DNA of 64,000 bases from Methanobrevibacter ruminantium (GTDB lineage: Archaea > Methanobacteriota > Methanobacteria > Methanobacteriales > Methanobacteriaceae): the NCBI RefSeq assembly GCF_016294135.1, contig NZ_JAEDCO010000005.1:5945-69944 (forward strand). Reading direction: 5' to 3'. Positions 8,404 through 17,781 of the stretch are shown here, piece after piece. The notes below the pieces were generated by a model. That model did not search any database, had not been told where the DNA came from, and saw only the letters and a program-made list of their open reading frames with translations. Within the stretch, counting starts at the first letter, position 1. Every line of letters starts with the position of its first letter. A program made the position numbers and the translations under genes.

Positions 8404-9534
8404 ATGTCTAATATATCCAATATTGATTTTGAAAATCTCAGTCGCGATGACTTAATAGCTATTTTAGAATGCAAAAAAGAGGACATTCTTGAAATCATGG
8501 CTTTAGCTAACTCTAAAAGAGAGCACAATTATGTGACATATTCCAAAAACGTGTTCATTCCACTTACTAAGATCTGCAGAAATGATTGCGGATACTGTGC
8601 ATTCAAGCAAAGTCCAGATGACCCTGATGCAATCATATTGCTCGATAAAGAGGAGGTTTTAGCTACATTGAAGGAAGCTGAGAAATATGGCTGCAAAGAG
8701 GCATTGTTTACCATGGGTGAGGATGCTGATACTGAAGAGGCAGTTAAAGCAAAACTGGATGAATTAGGCTTTAAGAATATGTGCGAATACATCTATGACA
8801 TCTGCAAAATGACTGTTGAAGAAACTGAGCTTCTTCCGCATACAAATGCAGGAAACTTCCCATATGAAGATATGAAAATGCTAAAGGAATACAATATTTC
8901 AATGGGAATGATGCTGGAAAGCTCATCTGAAAGATTGATGAATACAATAGCCCACGAGAAAAGTCCTGGAAAAAATCCTAAAATACGTCTTGAAACAATA
9001 GAAAATGCTGGAAAGCTCAATATTGCATACACAACAGGAATACTTATCGGAATAGGTGAAACAAAGGAAGAAATAGCTGATTCATTACTTAAAATAAAAG
9101 AGCTTTGTGACAAGTATGGTCACATCCAAGAGGTAATCATTCAAAACTTTACTGTAAGTCCTGGAATTGAAATGGAAAATCATGAAGAGCCAAGCCTTTT
9201 GGATATGGTTAGAACCGTTGCAGCTGCACAGTTGCTTTTCGATGAAGATGTTTCAGTTCAAGTGCCACCAAACTTAAACTATGAAACAAGCCAAATATTC
9301 CTTCTCTGCGGTACTGATGACTGGGGAGGAGTATCTCCACTTAGTGAAGATTATGTAAATCCATCATCTCCATGGCCAACTCTTGAAAAATTAGAAAAAC
9401 TAACCAATGATGCAGGATACGAATTGAAAGAGAGATTGGCAATCTATGAAAAATACATAAATGAAAAATATATTGAAAATCCAGTTTTACTGGAAAAAAC
9501 AAAAAGAGGACAAGAAGAGATTGAAAATAAATAA
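8404..9534 (+). CDS. cofG: 7,8-didemethyl-8-hydroxy-5-deazariboflavin (FO) synthase subunit CofG
   Basis: Radical-SAM subunit that, with CofH, joins a tyrosine-derived radical intermediate to the ribityl uracil to form FO, the chromophore of coenzyme F420. The [4Fe-4S]/SAM motif is CRNDCGYC at about residues 58-65 (CxxxCxxC), preceded by NVFIPLTKI. Downstream, GILIGIGETKEE and the C-terminal QIFLLCGTDDWGGVSPLS fit CofG rather than CofH. The 376 residues match the family, and AGGTG lies just before ATG. cofH is not in the window. Confidence 0.95.
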   Translation: MSNISNIDFENLSRDDLIAILECKKEDILEIMALANSKREHNYVTYSKNVFIPLTKICRNDCGYCAFKQSPDDPDAIILLDKEEVLATLKEAEKYGCKEALFTMGEDADTEEAVKAKLDELGFKNMCEYIYDICKMTVEETELLPHTNAGNFPYEDMKMLKEYNISMGMMLESSSERLMNTIAHEKSPGKNPKIRLETIENAGKLNIAYTTGILIGIGETKEEIADSLLKIKELCDKYGHIQEVIIQNFTVSPGIEMENHEEPSLLDMVRTVAAAQLLFDEDVSVQVPPNLNYETSQIFLLCGTDDWGGVSPLSEDYVNPSSPWPTLEKLEKLTNDAGYELKERLAIYEKYINEKYIENPVLLEKTKRGQEEIENK

Positions 9535-9597
9535 TCTCTTCAAAAAAAATATTCAATTATAAGAGATTAAGAATCTAATCTCTTAAATAATTTTAAT

Positions 9598-10785
9598 CTA
9601 TAAAAAGATTCTACCTAGTTTTAAAAGTGATTTTGGATCTGCCTTGATAACCACTTTAACGATATCAGTTGTAGTTAACTTTTCAAATTCCATTTCCTTG
9701 AATTTATGAGCGATCTTATTGATGTCATCGTCATCTAAAGTCCATAAATATTCAGTGACCTTAGTGTATTTTTGCATTTCAGCGCCCATTTCATCCAAAT
9801 AGAGCTTTTCATACTTCTTAAGGAAATTCTTGGAACAGTCACCTGATTTTATAGCTTCCACTGCAACTTCACCAGCAAATCTTCCACCTAACATACCATT
9901 GGTGATTCCTCCACCGGTAAGAGGATTCACTTGACTTGCAGCATCCCCTACAAGCAGGATATTGTCTCCGTACATTTCCTTGACAAGCCCTCCAACCGGA
10001 TCTCCACCAGCATTCAATTCAACTGCTTGAGCCTCTTGGGTTGCATAACAGTTGTCTACAGCATCCACAAGGTATTCGTAAGCGGATTTTTCAGCCATAT
10101 TTGTAATTATTCCAAGGCCAGCATTTACAACATCTCCACCTTTAGGGAATAGCCAGAAATATCCTCCAGGAGCTACACTGCCGAAATAGAACTCAAGATA
10201 ATCGTTCCTTTTCATTTTTACATTGCACATTTCATATTGCACACCAGCCACCATATGCTGAGGCTTGATATAAGCATTCAATCCCGCCCATTTAGCTACA
10301 TGGGACTCAGGACCATCCGCTCCAATGATAATTTTAGCATGAATATCAAAGGTTTCTCCCATGGATTCGCAAGTGACAGTGAATGTTCCGTCTTCTTCTC
10401 TTTTAAGGCCTTTTGCTTGGGTCTTGATTCTGATTTCTGCCCCTTCCCTTGCAGCAACGGCCGCCATGTGCTTATCAAATACCTTACGCTCAAGCACATA
10501 TCCTGCATCAGGCAAATCGATTTGGTCTTCACTAAGCCAAATATCTGTTCCATCAGGAGCAACGAATCTTACACCGCTGATTTCATTAGTGACCCAATGA
10601 GGATCCATTTCAAGGTCCAATTTTTCAAAAATCTTTTTTGAAACCCCTTCGGCACATCTTTTAGGAAATCCAATTTCAGATTTCTTCTCTATAATAATAA
10701 CGTCTACACCGCCTTTAGCTGCAAATCTTGCAGCTGAAGATCCTGCAGGTCCAGCACCAATAACCAACACATCAGTTTCAATCAT
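9598..10785 (-). CDS. geranylgeranyl reductase / digeranylgeranylglycerophospholipid reductase
   Basis: FAD-dependent reductase that saturates the isoprenoid chains of archaeal membrane lipids. The 395-residue protein has the N-terminal dinucleotide fold VLVIGAGPAGSSAARFAAKGG (8-28), the GGR-type motif FPKRCAEGVS near 40-49, the second FAD motif IIIGADGPES (about 153) and GDAASQVNPLTGGGI near 280-294, all in family order. It ends with a helical lid. The start ATG is behind AGGGAAGAATT. Transcribed alone, converging on cofG with a short gap. Other GGR paralogues can act on chlorophyll-type or quinone substrates; the lipid role is inferred from the archaeal context. Confidence 0.92.
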   Translation of the reverse strand: MIETDVLVIGAGPAGSSAARFAAKGGVDVIIIEKKSEIGFPKRCAEGVSKKIFEKLDLEMDPHWVTNEISGVRFVAPDGTDIWLSEDQIDLPDAGYVLERKVFDKHMAAVAAREGAEIRIKTQAKGLKREEDGTFTVTCESMGETFDIHAKIIIGADGPESHVAKWAGLNAYIKPQHMVAGVQYEMCNVKMKRNDYLEFYFGSVAPGGYFWLFPKGGDVVNAGLGIITNMAEKSAYEYLVDAVDNCYATQEAQAVELNAGGDPVGGLVKEMYGDNILLVGDAASQVNPLTGGGITNGMLGGRFAGEVAVEAIKSGDCSKNFLKKYEKLYLDEMGAEMQKYTKVTEYLWTLDDDDINKIAHKFKEMEFEKLTTTDIVKVVIKADPKSLLKLGRIFL

Positions 10786-10909
10786 AATAATTCTTCCCTA
10801 AAACATGATAAAAATGATTTCCGTTTAATCAAAATAATTATCTTATATGCTATCTTATATATTACAATTTTCACTAAACAGATAAAAAAATTTTTTAATA
10901 AATTCTCAC

Positions 10910-11674
10910 TTAATTAATTCTTGCATCCAAAACTATATGCTCTACACCTGGAGCATACCTTTTTATCTTTTGAATGTTCAACACTTCAACTTCCCTTTCT
11001 CCACATTCCCAAGCAATCTCTTTGACTCTCTCATACGGACGGATTTCAATCAACTTATCCGGAACTGTTTCATGATAATGGATTATTCCACCCTCCTTGA
11101 CACATTCCATTGCAGGCCTTAAGAAGTGATGAGTAGTTTTCACATAGCCCATCAATACCCTATCAGCAGAATACTTTGGAGCTTCGTTAGCACAGTCCCC
11201 CAAAATAGGAATCATCCTATCATAATTTGCCTTTTCATTGATTCTGTTTAATTCAATGTTTTTCTTAAGGAAATGATAGGAGTTTGGATTTATCTCAATT
11301 GAGTAAATCTGTTTCGCTTGACTGTGAACACCAATTGGAATTGAAAAGTAGCCGATTCCAGCAAACATATCCACTACAGTCTCACCCTTTGTAACCAATT
11401 TGGCAATCCTCAATCTTTCATTATTGTTTCCCTTAGCCCACATGACTTTAGATAAATCAAGATTAAAGAGACACCCATTTTCCTTATGGATGGTCTCGGT
11501 TTCATCGCCATACAAAAGACTTATAGTAGGTTCTCTCTTTTGCCCATCGATCTTATCAATCTTAATAATTGATTTGACATTATGCTCTAAGGCAATGGAC
11601 TCTAAATTCTCCAAAGAGTCCTCACTGAACTTATTGTCAACTATCAAGATATCTCCAATTTTCTTCCATTTCAA
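10910..11674 (-). CDS. taw2: tRNA-Phe 4-demethylwyosine aminocarboxypropyltransferase Taw2 (Trm5/Tyw2 family)
   Basis: Transfers the aminocarboxypropyl group of SAM to C7 of imG-14 at position 37 of tRNA-Phe in wyosine synthesis. Motif I VVDMFAGIGYFSIPI, motif II IYSIEINPNSYHFLKKNIELN and the HYHET segment are seen. The fourth motif reads RVLMGYVKTTHHFL, which points to Taw2 rather than Trm5 (which has an NLP motif). There is no in-frame ATG near the start. The frame opens just after a TAA at about 11720, and a TTG at 11674 preceded by GGTGAT gives MKWKKIGDILIVDN and about 254 residues, close to the family length. An earlier TTG at 11716 has no ribosome binding site. Confidence 0.85.
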   Translation of the reverse strand: MKWKKIGDILIVDNKFSEDSLENLESIALEHNVKSIIKIDKIDGQKREPTISLLYGDETETIHKENGCLFNLDLSKVMWAKGNNNERLRIAKLVTKGETVVDMFAGIGYFSIPIGVHSQAKQIYSIEINPNSYHFLKKNIELNRINEKANYDRMIPILGDCANEAPKYSADRVLMGYVKTTHHFLRPAMECVKEGGIIHYHETVPDKLIEIRPYERVKEIAWECGEREVEVLNIQKIKRYAPGVEHIVLDARIN

Positions 11675-12090
11675 AAAATCACCAGAAAATGATAAAACAT
11701 TTATATTTAAATTCAATGATTATAATTTATTTTAATAAAATAATATATTTTTTGTCAATGAATCAAAAAACTTAAAAAAATAAACCATTTGACAAAAATA
11801 TCAAACTAATTTAAAAACATTTATATAATACGAAATTAATAATAAATGTAAATACATTAAAATAAATTAAAGTTATTAAAATCAATATTAGTTATTTAAG
11901 AAAAATATTGATTAGAAATAGGTAGTTTGAATAAAAATATAAAAATATAGATTTAAATTAAAAATAAAGAAAGAATTAATCTTTAATAAAAAAATAATCT
12001 AATATGAATAAATAAAAAATTTTTGAAAATCACGAAAAAATAAATTTTATGATAGAAATTATTTGAAAATTGTCCAAAATAACGAAACTA

Positions 12091-12100
12091 TTATATATAA
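12091..12100 (+). promoter_or_regulatory. psmB TATA box
   Basis: TTATATATAA with BRE-like CGAAAC at 12083-12088. Transcription would begin near 12121, giving a leader of about 187 bases. Confidence 0.65.
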
Positions 12101-12119
12101 TGTATAACATAATAAGAAT

Positions 12120-12196
12120 AGGTTAGGAAAAGCGGTTATATTAGTATAAGTATAACTTAATTTTATCAATTTTATATAACTTTGAAAACCTAACTT
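12120..12196 (+). promoter_or_regulatory. structured 5' leader of psmB (candidate)
   Basis: From the predicted transcription start, AGGTTAGG (12120-12127) can pair with CCTAACTT (12189-12196, one G-U), enclosing GTTATA/TATAAC (12135-12140 with 12151-12156). An open-ended nested hairpin at the very 5' end could affect mRNA stability. Seen by eye; weak. Confidence 0.3.
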
Positions 12197-12307
12197 TTCT
12201 AATTTTAATTAATAATAATTTCAATCATTATTAAGATTATATTTTATTATTTAAGATTATTTTATGCTTTAAATTTAATTTTACATTATTATACGAGGTG
12301 TATTAAT

Positions 12308-12931
12308 ATGGCTGATAAAAACACATTTGAAGGTACCACTACTGTCGGTATTACCTGTAAAGATGGTGTTGTATTTGCAAGCGAAAGAAGAGCAAGTATG
12401 GGAAACCTGGTTGCTCACAAAGTAGCTGAAAAAATATTCAAAATTGACAACCACATTGCAGCAACCATTGCAGGATCTGTTGCAGATGCACAAAGCTTAA
12501 TGAAAATCATTAGCGCTGAAACTGCATTATACAGATTAAGAAATGGTAAAGACATTAGCTTAGAAGCTGCTGCAGCTGTAAGTTCTAACATATTACACTC
12601 CTCACCAGCACATGTACAAACTCTTATCGGAGGAGTAGATGACACTGGGGCATCAATCTATTCTTTAGATGCAGCAGGAGGTATGATTAAGGATACCTTC
12701 ATTTCTACCGGTTCCGGTTCTACATTTGCATATGGTGTTCTTGAAGACAGATTCCACGAAGACATCACTGTAGAAGAAGCTAAGGAATTAGCTTTAAGAG
12801 CTATCAAAGCTGCTACAGAAAGAGACACTTACTCTGGAAATGGCTTCTTAGTAGCTGAAGTTACTAAAGACGGATACAAGATGTTAGAAAAAGAAGAAGT
12901 TGAATCTATTATTGAAAAAATTAATAGCTAA
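12308..12931 (+). CDS. psmB: archaeal 20S proteasome beta subunit
   Basis: Catalytic subunit of the proteasome core (Ntn-hydrolase). A short propeptide MADKNTFEG precedes the autoprocessing site G/TTTVGI, leaving Thr10 as the nucleophile; the conserved lysine lies in the VFASERRASMGNLVAHKVAEKI segment, and GSGSTFAYGVLE and the downstream conserved Asp/Ser positions are present. The 207 residues match family length. GAGGTG lies nine bases before ATG. It is a single gene with a long leader; the alpha subunit and PAN ATPase are elsewhere. Confidence 0.97.
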   Translation: MADKNTFEGTTTVGITCKDGVVFASERRASMGNLVAHKVAEKIFKIDNHIAATIAGSVADAQSLMKIISAETALYRLRNGKDISLEAAAAVSSNILHSSPAHVQTLIGGVDDTGASIYSLDAAGGMIKDTFISTGSGSTFAYGVLEDRFHEDITVEEAKELALRAIKAATERDTYSGNGFLVAEVTKDGYKMLEKEEVESIIEKINS

Positions 12932-13061
12932 AAAATATATACGAATTATTTATTTTTTAACTTTATTTTACAACTAATTTTACATATTACAGTATAGATA
13001 GTATATGCAATAAATTAAGTAAACATCTTTTTTATGACACAGAAGCTGTTTATTTAATCAA

Positions 13062-13100
13062 TAAGAATATTGATATCGTAGATTTAAATCAATATTCTTA
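13062..13100 (+). terminator. 13-bp hairpin downstream of psmB, terminator or operator
   Basis: TAAGAATATTGAT (13062-13074) pairs perfectly with ATCAATATTCTTA (13088-13100) across a 13-base loop, followed by ACTTTTAATTTAATTTT. It lies 130 bases after the psmB stop and 36 bases before the aCPSF1 TATA box, so it could end psmB transcription or bind a regulator of aCPSF1. Confidence 0.4.
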
Positions 13101-13117
13101 ACTTTTAATTTAATTTT

Positions 13118-13170
13118 AAATCCTAAGTTTAGAAATTTATATAATTTATATTTAGATAATATTAGGATTT
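13118..13170 (+). promoter_or_regulatory. aCPSF1 promoter flanked by a 9-bp dyad
   Basis: AAATCCTAA (13118-13126) and TTAGGATTT (13162-13170) are perfect inverted copies placed on either side of the TATA box; the right arm covers the predicted start of transcription near 13168. This is a suitable geometry for a repressor that occludes the core promoter. Confidence 0.4.
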
Positions 13171-13387
13171 TAATTAGTTAATTAATTTAATTATTTTAGA
13201 TTAATTATAGATTATTATTCAATTAAACGGCTTATTTAAAAATTAACCAAAATTTACTTAACGAATATTTTTTAAAAAACATTTTCTATAACTGATTAAA
13301 AGAAAATAAAAGAAGAATTGGAAATTACAAAAATATTGATTTTATACCATATGCTAATTTTATACGTCTATTTTTCGAAGTGATAAT

Positions 13388-15298
13388 ATGGCTTCAAACG
13401 TTTTAGAAGAAATCAAACAAAAAATTACAAAAAAACTACCTGATGAAGTTCAATTAGCGAATATTGAATTTGAAGGTCCTGAGGTTGTTATTTATACAAA
13501 AAACCCAGACATTGTAGCAGACAATGGGGACTTAATCAGAAACTTGGCAAAAGAACTTAGAAAAAGAATCATAATCAGATCAGACAAATCTGTTTTATTA
13601 CCATACGAAGAAACTATTCAAAAAGTCGAAGAGATCGTTCCAGAAGATGCTGAAATCAGCAACATCACTTTTGATGAAGTTACCAACGAAGTTGTTATAG
13701 AAGCTACCAAACCTGGACTTGTAATTGGAAAATATGGAGTGACCTCAAGGGAAATCGTTAGAAAAACCGGATGGGCTCCAAAGATTTTAAGAAGTCCTCC
13801 AATCAGATCTGAGATTATCGATAGAATCAGAAATACCTTGATGCACAACAGTAAGGAAAGAAAGAAAATCTTGCAGACTTTAGGTGCAAGAATCCACCAA
13901 GGCGGAAAATATCCTAATGAATGGACCAGATTAACTGCTATGGGAGGATTTAAAGAGGTAGGACGTTCATGTATGTTACTTCAAACTCCAAACAGTAGAG
14001 TATTGCTTGATTGTGGAGTAAACGTAGCAGGACAAGATGAAAAAACTTCATTCCCAATGCTCGGAGTTCCTGAGTTTTCAATTCAAGACCTTGATGCAGT
14101 TGTAGTGTCTCACGCTCACTTGGACCACTGCGGTTTCATTCCTTACCTTTACCACTACGGATACGAAGGTCCTGTATACTGTACTTCTGCAACAAGAGAC
14201 TTAATGACCTTATTGCAATTGGATTACATTGACATTGCACATAGGGAAAACAACCCACTTCCATTTAATGTAAAGCATGTGCAAAAAATGATCAAGCACA
14301 CAATCACTCTTGACTATGGAGTAGTAACTGACATATCTCCAGACATTAAATTGACATTGCATAATGCAGGCCACATTTTAGGTTCTGCTATGTGTCACTT
14401 CCACATTGGTGACGGTGCACATAACTTGCTCTACACTGGAGACTTCAAATACGAAAGAAGCAGACTCTTGGAACCTGCAACCACAAGATTCCCTAGAGTG
14501 GAAAGCTGCATTATGGAAAGTACATATGGTGGACATGAAGACGTTACCCCATCAAGAAACAATGCAGAAAAAGAATTGATGAAAACCATCTACAAAACAT
14601 TAAAACGTGGCGGAAAAGTATTGGTTCCTGTATTTGCAGTAGGAAGAGCACAAGAATTGATGATTGTGCTTGAAGAGTACATGCGTCATGGAATGATTGA
14701 AGAAGTGCCAATCCATCTTGACGGTATGATTTGGGAAGCAACTGCAGTGCACACTGCAAGACCAGAATACTTAAGCAAAGACTTAAGGGATCAAATTTTC
14801 CATATGGGAAGAAATCCATTCATTGCAGAATCTTTCAATAAGGTTCAAAACAATGCTGAAAGAAAACAGATTGTAGAAGGAGAACCATCAATTATCCTTT
14901 CAACATCAGGTATGATGACTGGTGGAAACTCTGTAGAGTACTTCAAATGGTTATGTGAAGACAAGAACAATTCCATTGTTTTCGTAGGTTACCAATCTGA
15001 AGGATCACTTGGTAGAAAAATCCAAAAAGGACACAAGGAAATCCCATTGGAAGATGAAACAGGTAAAAAGAGAATCTACAATGTTAAAATGGATGTCAAA
15101 ACCATCGAAGGATTCAGTGGTCACTCCAACAGAAGACAATTGATGGAATTCGCAAAAAGATTGCATCCAAGACCTGATAAAATCATCACTTGTCACGGAG
15201 ACCCATATAAAACTGTTGACTTGGCTTCAAGCATTCACAGAAGTTATAAGGTAGAGACTAAAACTCCACTTATCCTTGAAGCAACCAGACTTCAATAG
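13388..15298 (+). CDS. beta-CASP ribonuclease aCPSF1
   Basis: Archaeal CPSF73-type ribonuclease; in methanogens it is known as the factor that cleaves nascent RNA at U-tracts to finish transcription. The 636 residues show two N-terminal KH RNA-binding domains (about 1-145, with [14 protein letters not shown]), then a metallo-beta-lactamase core with [10 protein letters not shown] near 240-250 (zinc motif 2), [27 protein letters not shown], and the beta-CASP insert ending [12 protein letters not shown] and [11 protein letters not shown], with the terminal histidine in ITCHGDP. ATG follows AGTGATA. Single gene. Confidence 0.97.
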   Translation: MASNVLEEIKQKITKKLPDEVQLANIEFEGPEVVIYTKNPDIVADNGDLIRNLAKELRKRIIIRSDKSVLLPYEETIQKVEEIVPEDAEISNITFDEVTNEVVIEATKPGLVIGKYGVTSREIVRKTGWAPKILRSPPIRSEIIDRIRNTLMHNSKERKKILQTLGARIHQGGKYPNEWTRLTAMGGFKEVGRSCMLLQTPNSRVLLDCGVNVAGQDEKTSFPMLGVPEFSIQDLDAVVVSHAHLDHCGFIPYLYHYGYEGPVYCTSATRDLMTLLQLDYIDIAHRENNPLPFNVKHVQKMIKHTITLDYGVVTDISPDIKLTLHNAGHILGSAMCHFHIGDGAHNLLYTGDFKYERSRLLEPATTRFPRVESCIMESTYGGHEDVTPSRNNAEKELMKTIYKTLKRGGKVLVPVFAVGRAQELMIVLEEYMRHGMIEEVPIHLDGMIWEATAVHTARPEYLSKDLRDQIFHMGRNPFIAESFNKVQNNAERKQIVEGEPSIILSTSGMMTGGNSVEYFKWLCEDKNNSIVFVGYQSEGSLGRKIQKGHKEIPLEDETGKKRIYNVKMDVKTIEGFSGHSNRRQLMEFAKRLHPRPDKIITCHGDPYKTVDLASSIHRSYKVETKTPLILEATRLQ

Positions 15299-15588
15299 TT
15301 TTAAATCTTTTTAAAATATTTATATTTCAAAATAATCCTTATTTTAAAATATTTTTATTTTAAAAATTTTTTTTAAATTTTTATAATTAAAACAAAATTT
15401 ATTTTTTTTTAATTTTTTAATTTCAATCAATTTTATCATTAATTATTCTAAAATAATTAATATAATATAAATAATAGCTAAAACAAATATTAAAATGTTA
15501 GCTATTATTTAATTGTTAATAATGGCCTATTTAAAATAAAAACTTTTTAAAAAATAAAAAATTTATGAATTATTATTAGGTGAATTTT
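15299..15588 (+). other. intergenic region aCPSF1 / purM
   Basis: 290 bases. U-rich tracts right after aCPSF1 (15300-15420) are typical archaeal termination signals. The purM promoter lies at about 15457-15471 and is followed at once by the 14-bp dyad. Confidence 0.55.
15468..15511 (+). promoter_or_regulatory. 14-bp perfect dyad at the purM promoter
   Basis: TAAATAATAGCTAA (15468-15481) pairs perfectly with TTAGCTATTATTTA (15498-15511), 16-base loop. The left arm abuts the TATA-like TAATATAATATAA (15459-15471) and the dyad spans the predicted transcription start near 15490. It is an operator or 5'-end hairpin candidate; it could also be a terminator of aCPSF1, but lacks a following T-run. 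Confidence 0.45.
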
Positions 15589-16608
15589 ATGGTTACTTAC
15601 TCAGAATCTGGTGTTGACATTGACCTTGAAGCATTAACCGTCTCAAAATTAGCTTCAAAATTGCAGCCAACATTAGAATACAGAAATATTATTACTGATA
15701 GTGGACACTTTGCAGCATTGGTAGAACTTGGCGATAAGGCTATTGCAATGAGTACTGATGGTGTAGGAAGTAAAATATTAGTTGCAAAAATGATGGAAAA
15801 ATACGATACTGTTGGAATTGACATGATTGCAATGGTAGTTAACGATATCCTTTGTGTAGGTGCAGAGCCTATTGCATTAGTTGACTACTTAGCAGTCGAA
15901 GAACCAGATCCAAAAGTAGCTGAAGAAATTGCAGACGGTCTTGTTCAAGGGGCAAAAGAATCCCAAATCGCAATTATTGGTGGAGAAACCGCTTCCCTTC
16001 CAGGAATTGTAAAGGACTTTGACTTAGCAGGAACCGGTATCGGTTTTGTAGACAAGGATAAAATCATCACTGGTGCAGATATCCAAGAGGGAGATGTATT
16101 AATCGGTCTTAGAAGCAGCGGTATTCACAGTAATGGTTTAAGCTTAGCTAGAAGAGCAATCTTTGAAGAAGGAGGATTCAACGTCAACGATAAAATGCCT
16201 AACGAAGAAACCACCATTGGAGAAGAATTATTGAAACCAACCCAACTATATGTTAAAGCAATTGTTGAACTTTTAAAACATGACTTTGACATTAAAGGTC
16301 TTGCTCATATGACTGGTGGTGGAGTAAACAACCTTTCAAGACTTAAAAAAGGAATCGGTTTTGACATTACAGATTACCCAGAGCCACAAGACATCTTTAA
16401 ATTAATCTACCAGCAAGGCGTTCCTTTAGAGGAAATGTACAAGGTTTTCAATATGGGTGTAGGATTCTGTGTAATTGCAAGCCCAGAGGAAGCAGACGCT
16501 GTTGTTGAAGCATTGAACGAAAACATTGAAGCTCAAATTGTAGGAACAGTTACTGCTGAAGAAAAGATTACTGTAAGAACATTTGATGGAACTGTAATTG
16601 AATACTAA
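15589..16608 (+). CDS. purM: phosphoribosylformylglycinamidine cyclo-ligase PurM
   Basis: AIR synthetase, step 5 of purine synthesis, ATP-dependent ring closure of FGAM. The 339 residues carry the PurM-family landmarks: [20 protein letters not shown] near the N-terminus, [19 protein letters not shown] (about 80-98), [11 protein letters not shown] (about 131) and [13 protein letters not shown] (about 238). The start ATG 15589 has AGGTGA six bases upstream; a GTG at 15580 lies inside that ribosome binding site and is unlikely. Single gene under the dyad described at 15468. Confidence 0.96.
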   Translation: MVTYSESGVDIDLEALTVSKLASKLQPTLEYRNIITDSGHFAALVELGDKAIAMSTDGVGSKILVAKMMEKYDTVGIDMIAMVVNDILCVGAEPIALVDYLAVEEPDPKVAEEIADGLVQGAKESQIAIIGGETASLPGIVKDFDLAGTGIGFVDKDKIITGADIQEGDVLIGLRSSGIHSNGLSLARRAIFEEGGFNVNDKMPNEETTIGEELLKPTQLYVKAIVELLKHDFDIKGLAHMTGGGVNNLSRLKKGIGFDITDYPEPQDIFKLIYQQGVPLEEMYKVFNMGVGFCVIASPEEADAVVEALNENIEAQIVGTVTAEEKITVRTFDGTVIEY

Positions 16609-16752
16609 TTTCAATGCAAAAAAAGAAAAGAAAAGAGAATAAAATACATAAAATTCCAATAATAATTTAAAAAAACATTAAAAAAATATTTAAAAATTAA
16701 TTAACAATTACAAAGATATTTCAACAAATGCCAATCATTTAGGAGGGAAAAT

Positions 16753-17781
16753 ATGAGAATTAGTGTTGAAAATGAAAGAAAACTTGTAAATGAAATCTTA
16801 ATCAACATTGGAGTTCAAGAATATCATGCAAAGATCATTACTGAAGCAACTTTAGACTCTGATTTAAAAGGTTTCACTTCACATGGACTTGGAAGATTCC
16901 CACAATACATCAGAGGAATCAATAACGGTTTTATTGAAACCAAAGGAGATTATGAAATTGTCAAGGATGAGGATTCCATTGCACTCATTGATGGTAAAAG
17001 CTTATTCGGACAATACATTGCACATGAAGCAATGATGATGGCAATCAATAAGGCAAAGGAAACCGGTATCGCTGCAGTAGGTACCTTCAATTCAAACCAC
17101 TTTGGAATAACCGGTTATTATTCTGACTTAGCTATTAGAAATGACATGATTGGTATTGTAATTTGTAACACTGAACCTGGAGTAGCACCATTAGGTGGTA
17201 AGAAAGCTATTCTCGGAACTAACCCAATAGCTATTGGTATCCCTTCCGAAACTTATATTGCTGTTGATATGGCAACTTCTGTAAGCGCAAGAGGAAAATT
17301 ATTAGAAGCAAAAAGAAAAGGTGAGGAAATTCCTCCAAACACTGCAATTGACAAGGAGGGAAATCCAACCACTGATCCTGAAGCTGCATTAGAAGGCTCT
17401 ATCCTTCCATTTGGTGGAGTAAAAGGATACGCTTTAAGCTTTATGATTGAAATAATGACAGGACCTTTAGTAAACGCGGCATTTGGTACTAAAGTAACAG
17501 GTACAGCAGGAGACTATAAGGAAGACTGCAACAAAGGGGACTTGTTTGTTGCAATCAATCCTGAAAAATTCGTTTCAATTGACGTATTTAAAGAACAAGT
17601 AGAAGAATTCGTTACAGAAATCAGAGAATCCGGAAACACTTTCATTCCGGGAGATCTCGAAGTAAAAAGAATTTCTGAAAATGAGAAAAATGGTTTAGAA
17701 ATAGATGAAAAACTATATGAAACATTAAAAACCATTTGTGATGCTGAAAATATAGATTTAGACAGTTACTTAACTGAATAA
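16753..17781 (+). CDS. comC: L-sulfolactate dehydrogenase (malate/L-lactate dehydrogenase superfamily)
   Basis: NAD(P)-dependent oxidation of L-sulfolactate to sulfopyruvate in coenzyme M synthesis. The 342-residue protein belongs to the LDH2/MDG2 fold, not the Rossmann lactate dehydrogenases: TLDSDLKGFTSHGLGRFPQY near 32-51, GTFNSNHFGITGYYSDLA near 112, CNTEPGVAPLGG and ILGTNPIAIGIP near 140-165, and the late LPFGGVKGYALSFMIEIMTG. AGGAGGGAAA precedes ATG. Malate dehydrogenase activity is a close alternative in this family; the coenzyme M role rests on the methanogen setting. Confidence 0.88.
   Translation: MRISVENERKLVNEILINIGVQEYHAKIITEATLDSDLKGFTSHGLGRFPQYIRGINNGFIETKGDYEIVKDEDSIALIDGKSLFGQYIAHEAMMMAINKAKETGIAAVGTFNSNHFGITGYYSDLAIRNDMIGIVICNTEPGVAPLGGKKAILGTNPIAIGIPSETYIAVDMATSVSARGKLLEAKRKGEEIPPNTAIDKEGNPTTDPEAALEGSILPFGGVKGYALSFMIEIMTGPLVNAAFGTKVTGTAGDYKEDCNKGDLFVAINPEKFVSIDVFKEQVEEFVTEIRESGNTFIPGDLEVKRISENEKNGLEIDEKLYETLKTICDAENIDLDSYLTE

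Larger units (their letters stand above)
11675..12307. other. long divergent intergenic region, taw2 / psmB
   Basis: About 630 bases, nearly all A/T, with no reading frame that looks real. The psmB promoter (TATA 12091-12100) and a structured psmB leader occupy the right third. The left two thirds have only AT-rich strings, from which taw2 must be transcribed. Confidence 0.6.
12932..13387 (+). other. intergenic region psmB / aCPSF1 with two dyads
   Basis: 456 bases. It contains a 13-bp perfect inverted repeat (13062-13100) and, 18 bases on, a 9-bp dyad (13118-13126 and 13162-13170) that brackets the TATA box TTTATATAATTTATA (13136-13150) of aCPSF1. The aCPSF1 leader would be about 220 bases. 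Confidence 0.6.

Noticed and set aside
10237..10641. 134-codon plus-strand frame inside the geranylgeranyl reductase gene
   Set aside because: Antisense shadow of a strongly supported gene, no family likeness.
10910..11674. Trm5 (m1G37 methyltransferase)
   Set aside because: Motif IV reads MGYVKTTHHFL, not the NLP motif of Trm5; short N-terminal region fits Taw2.
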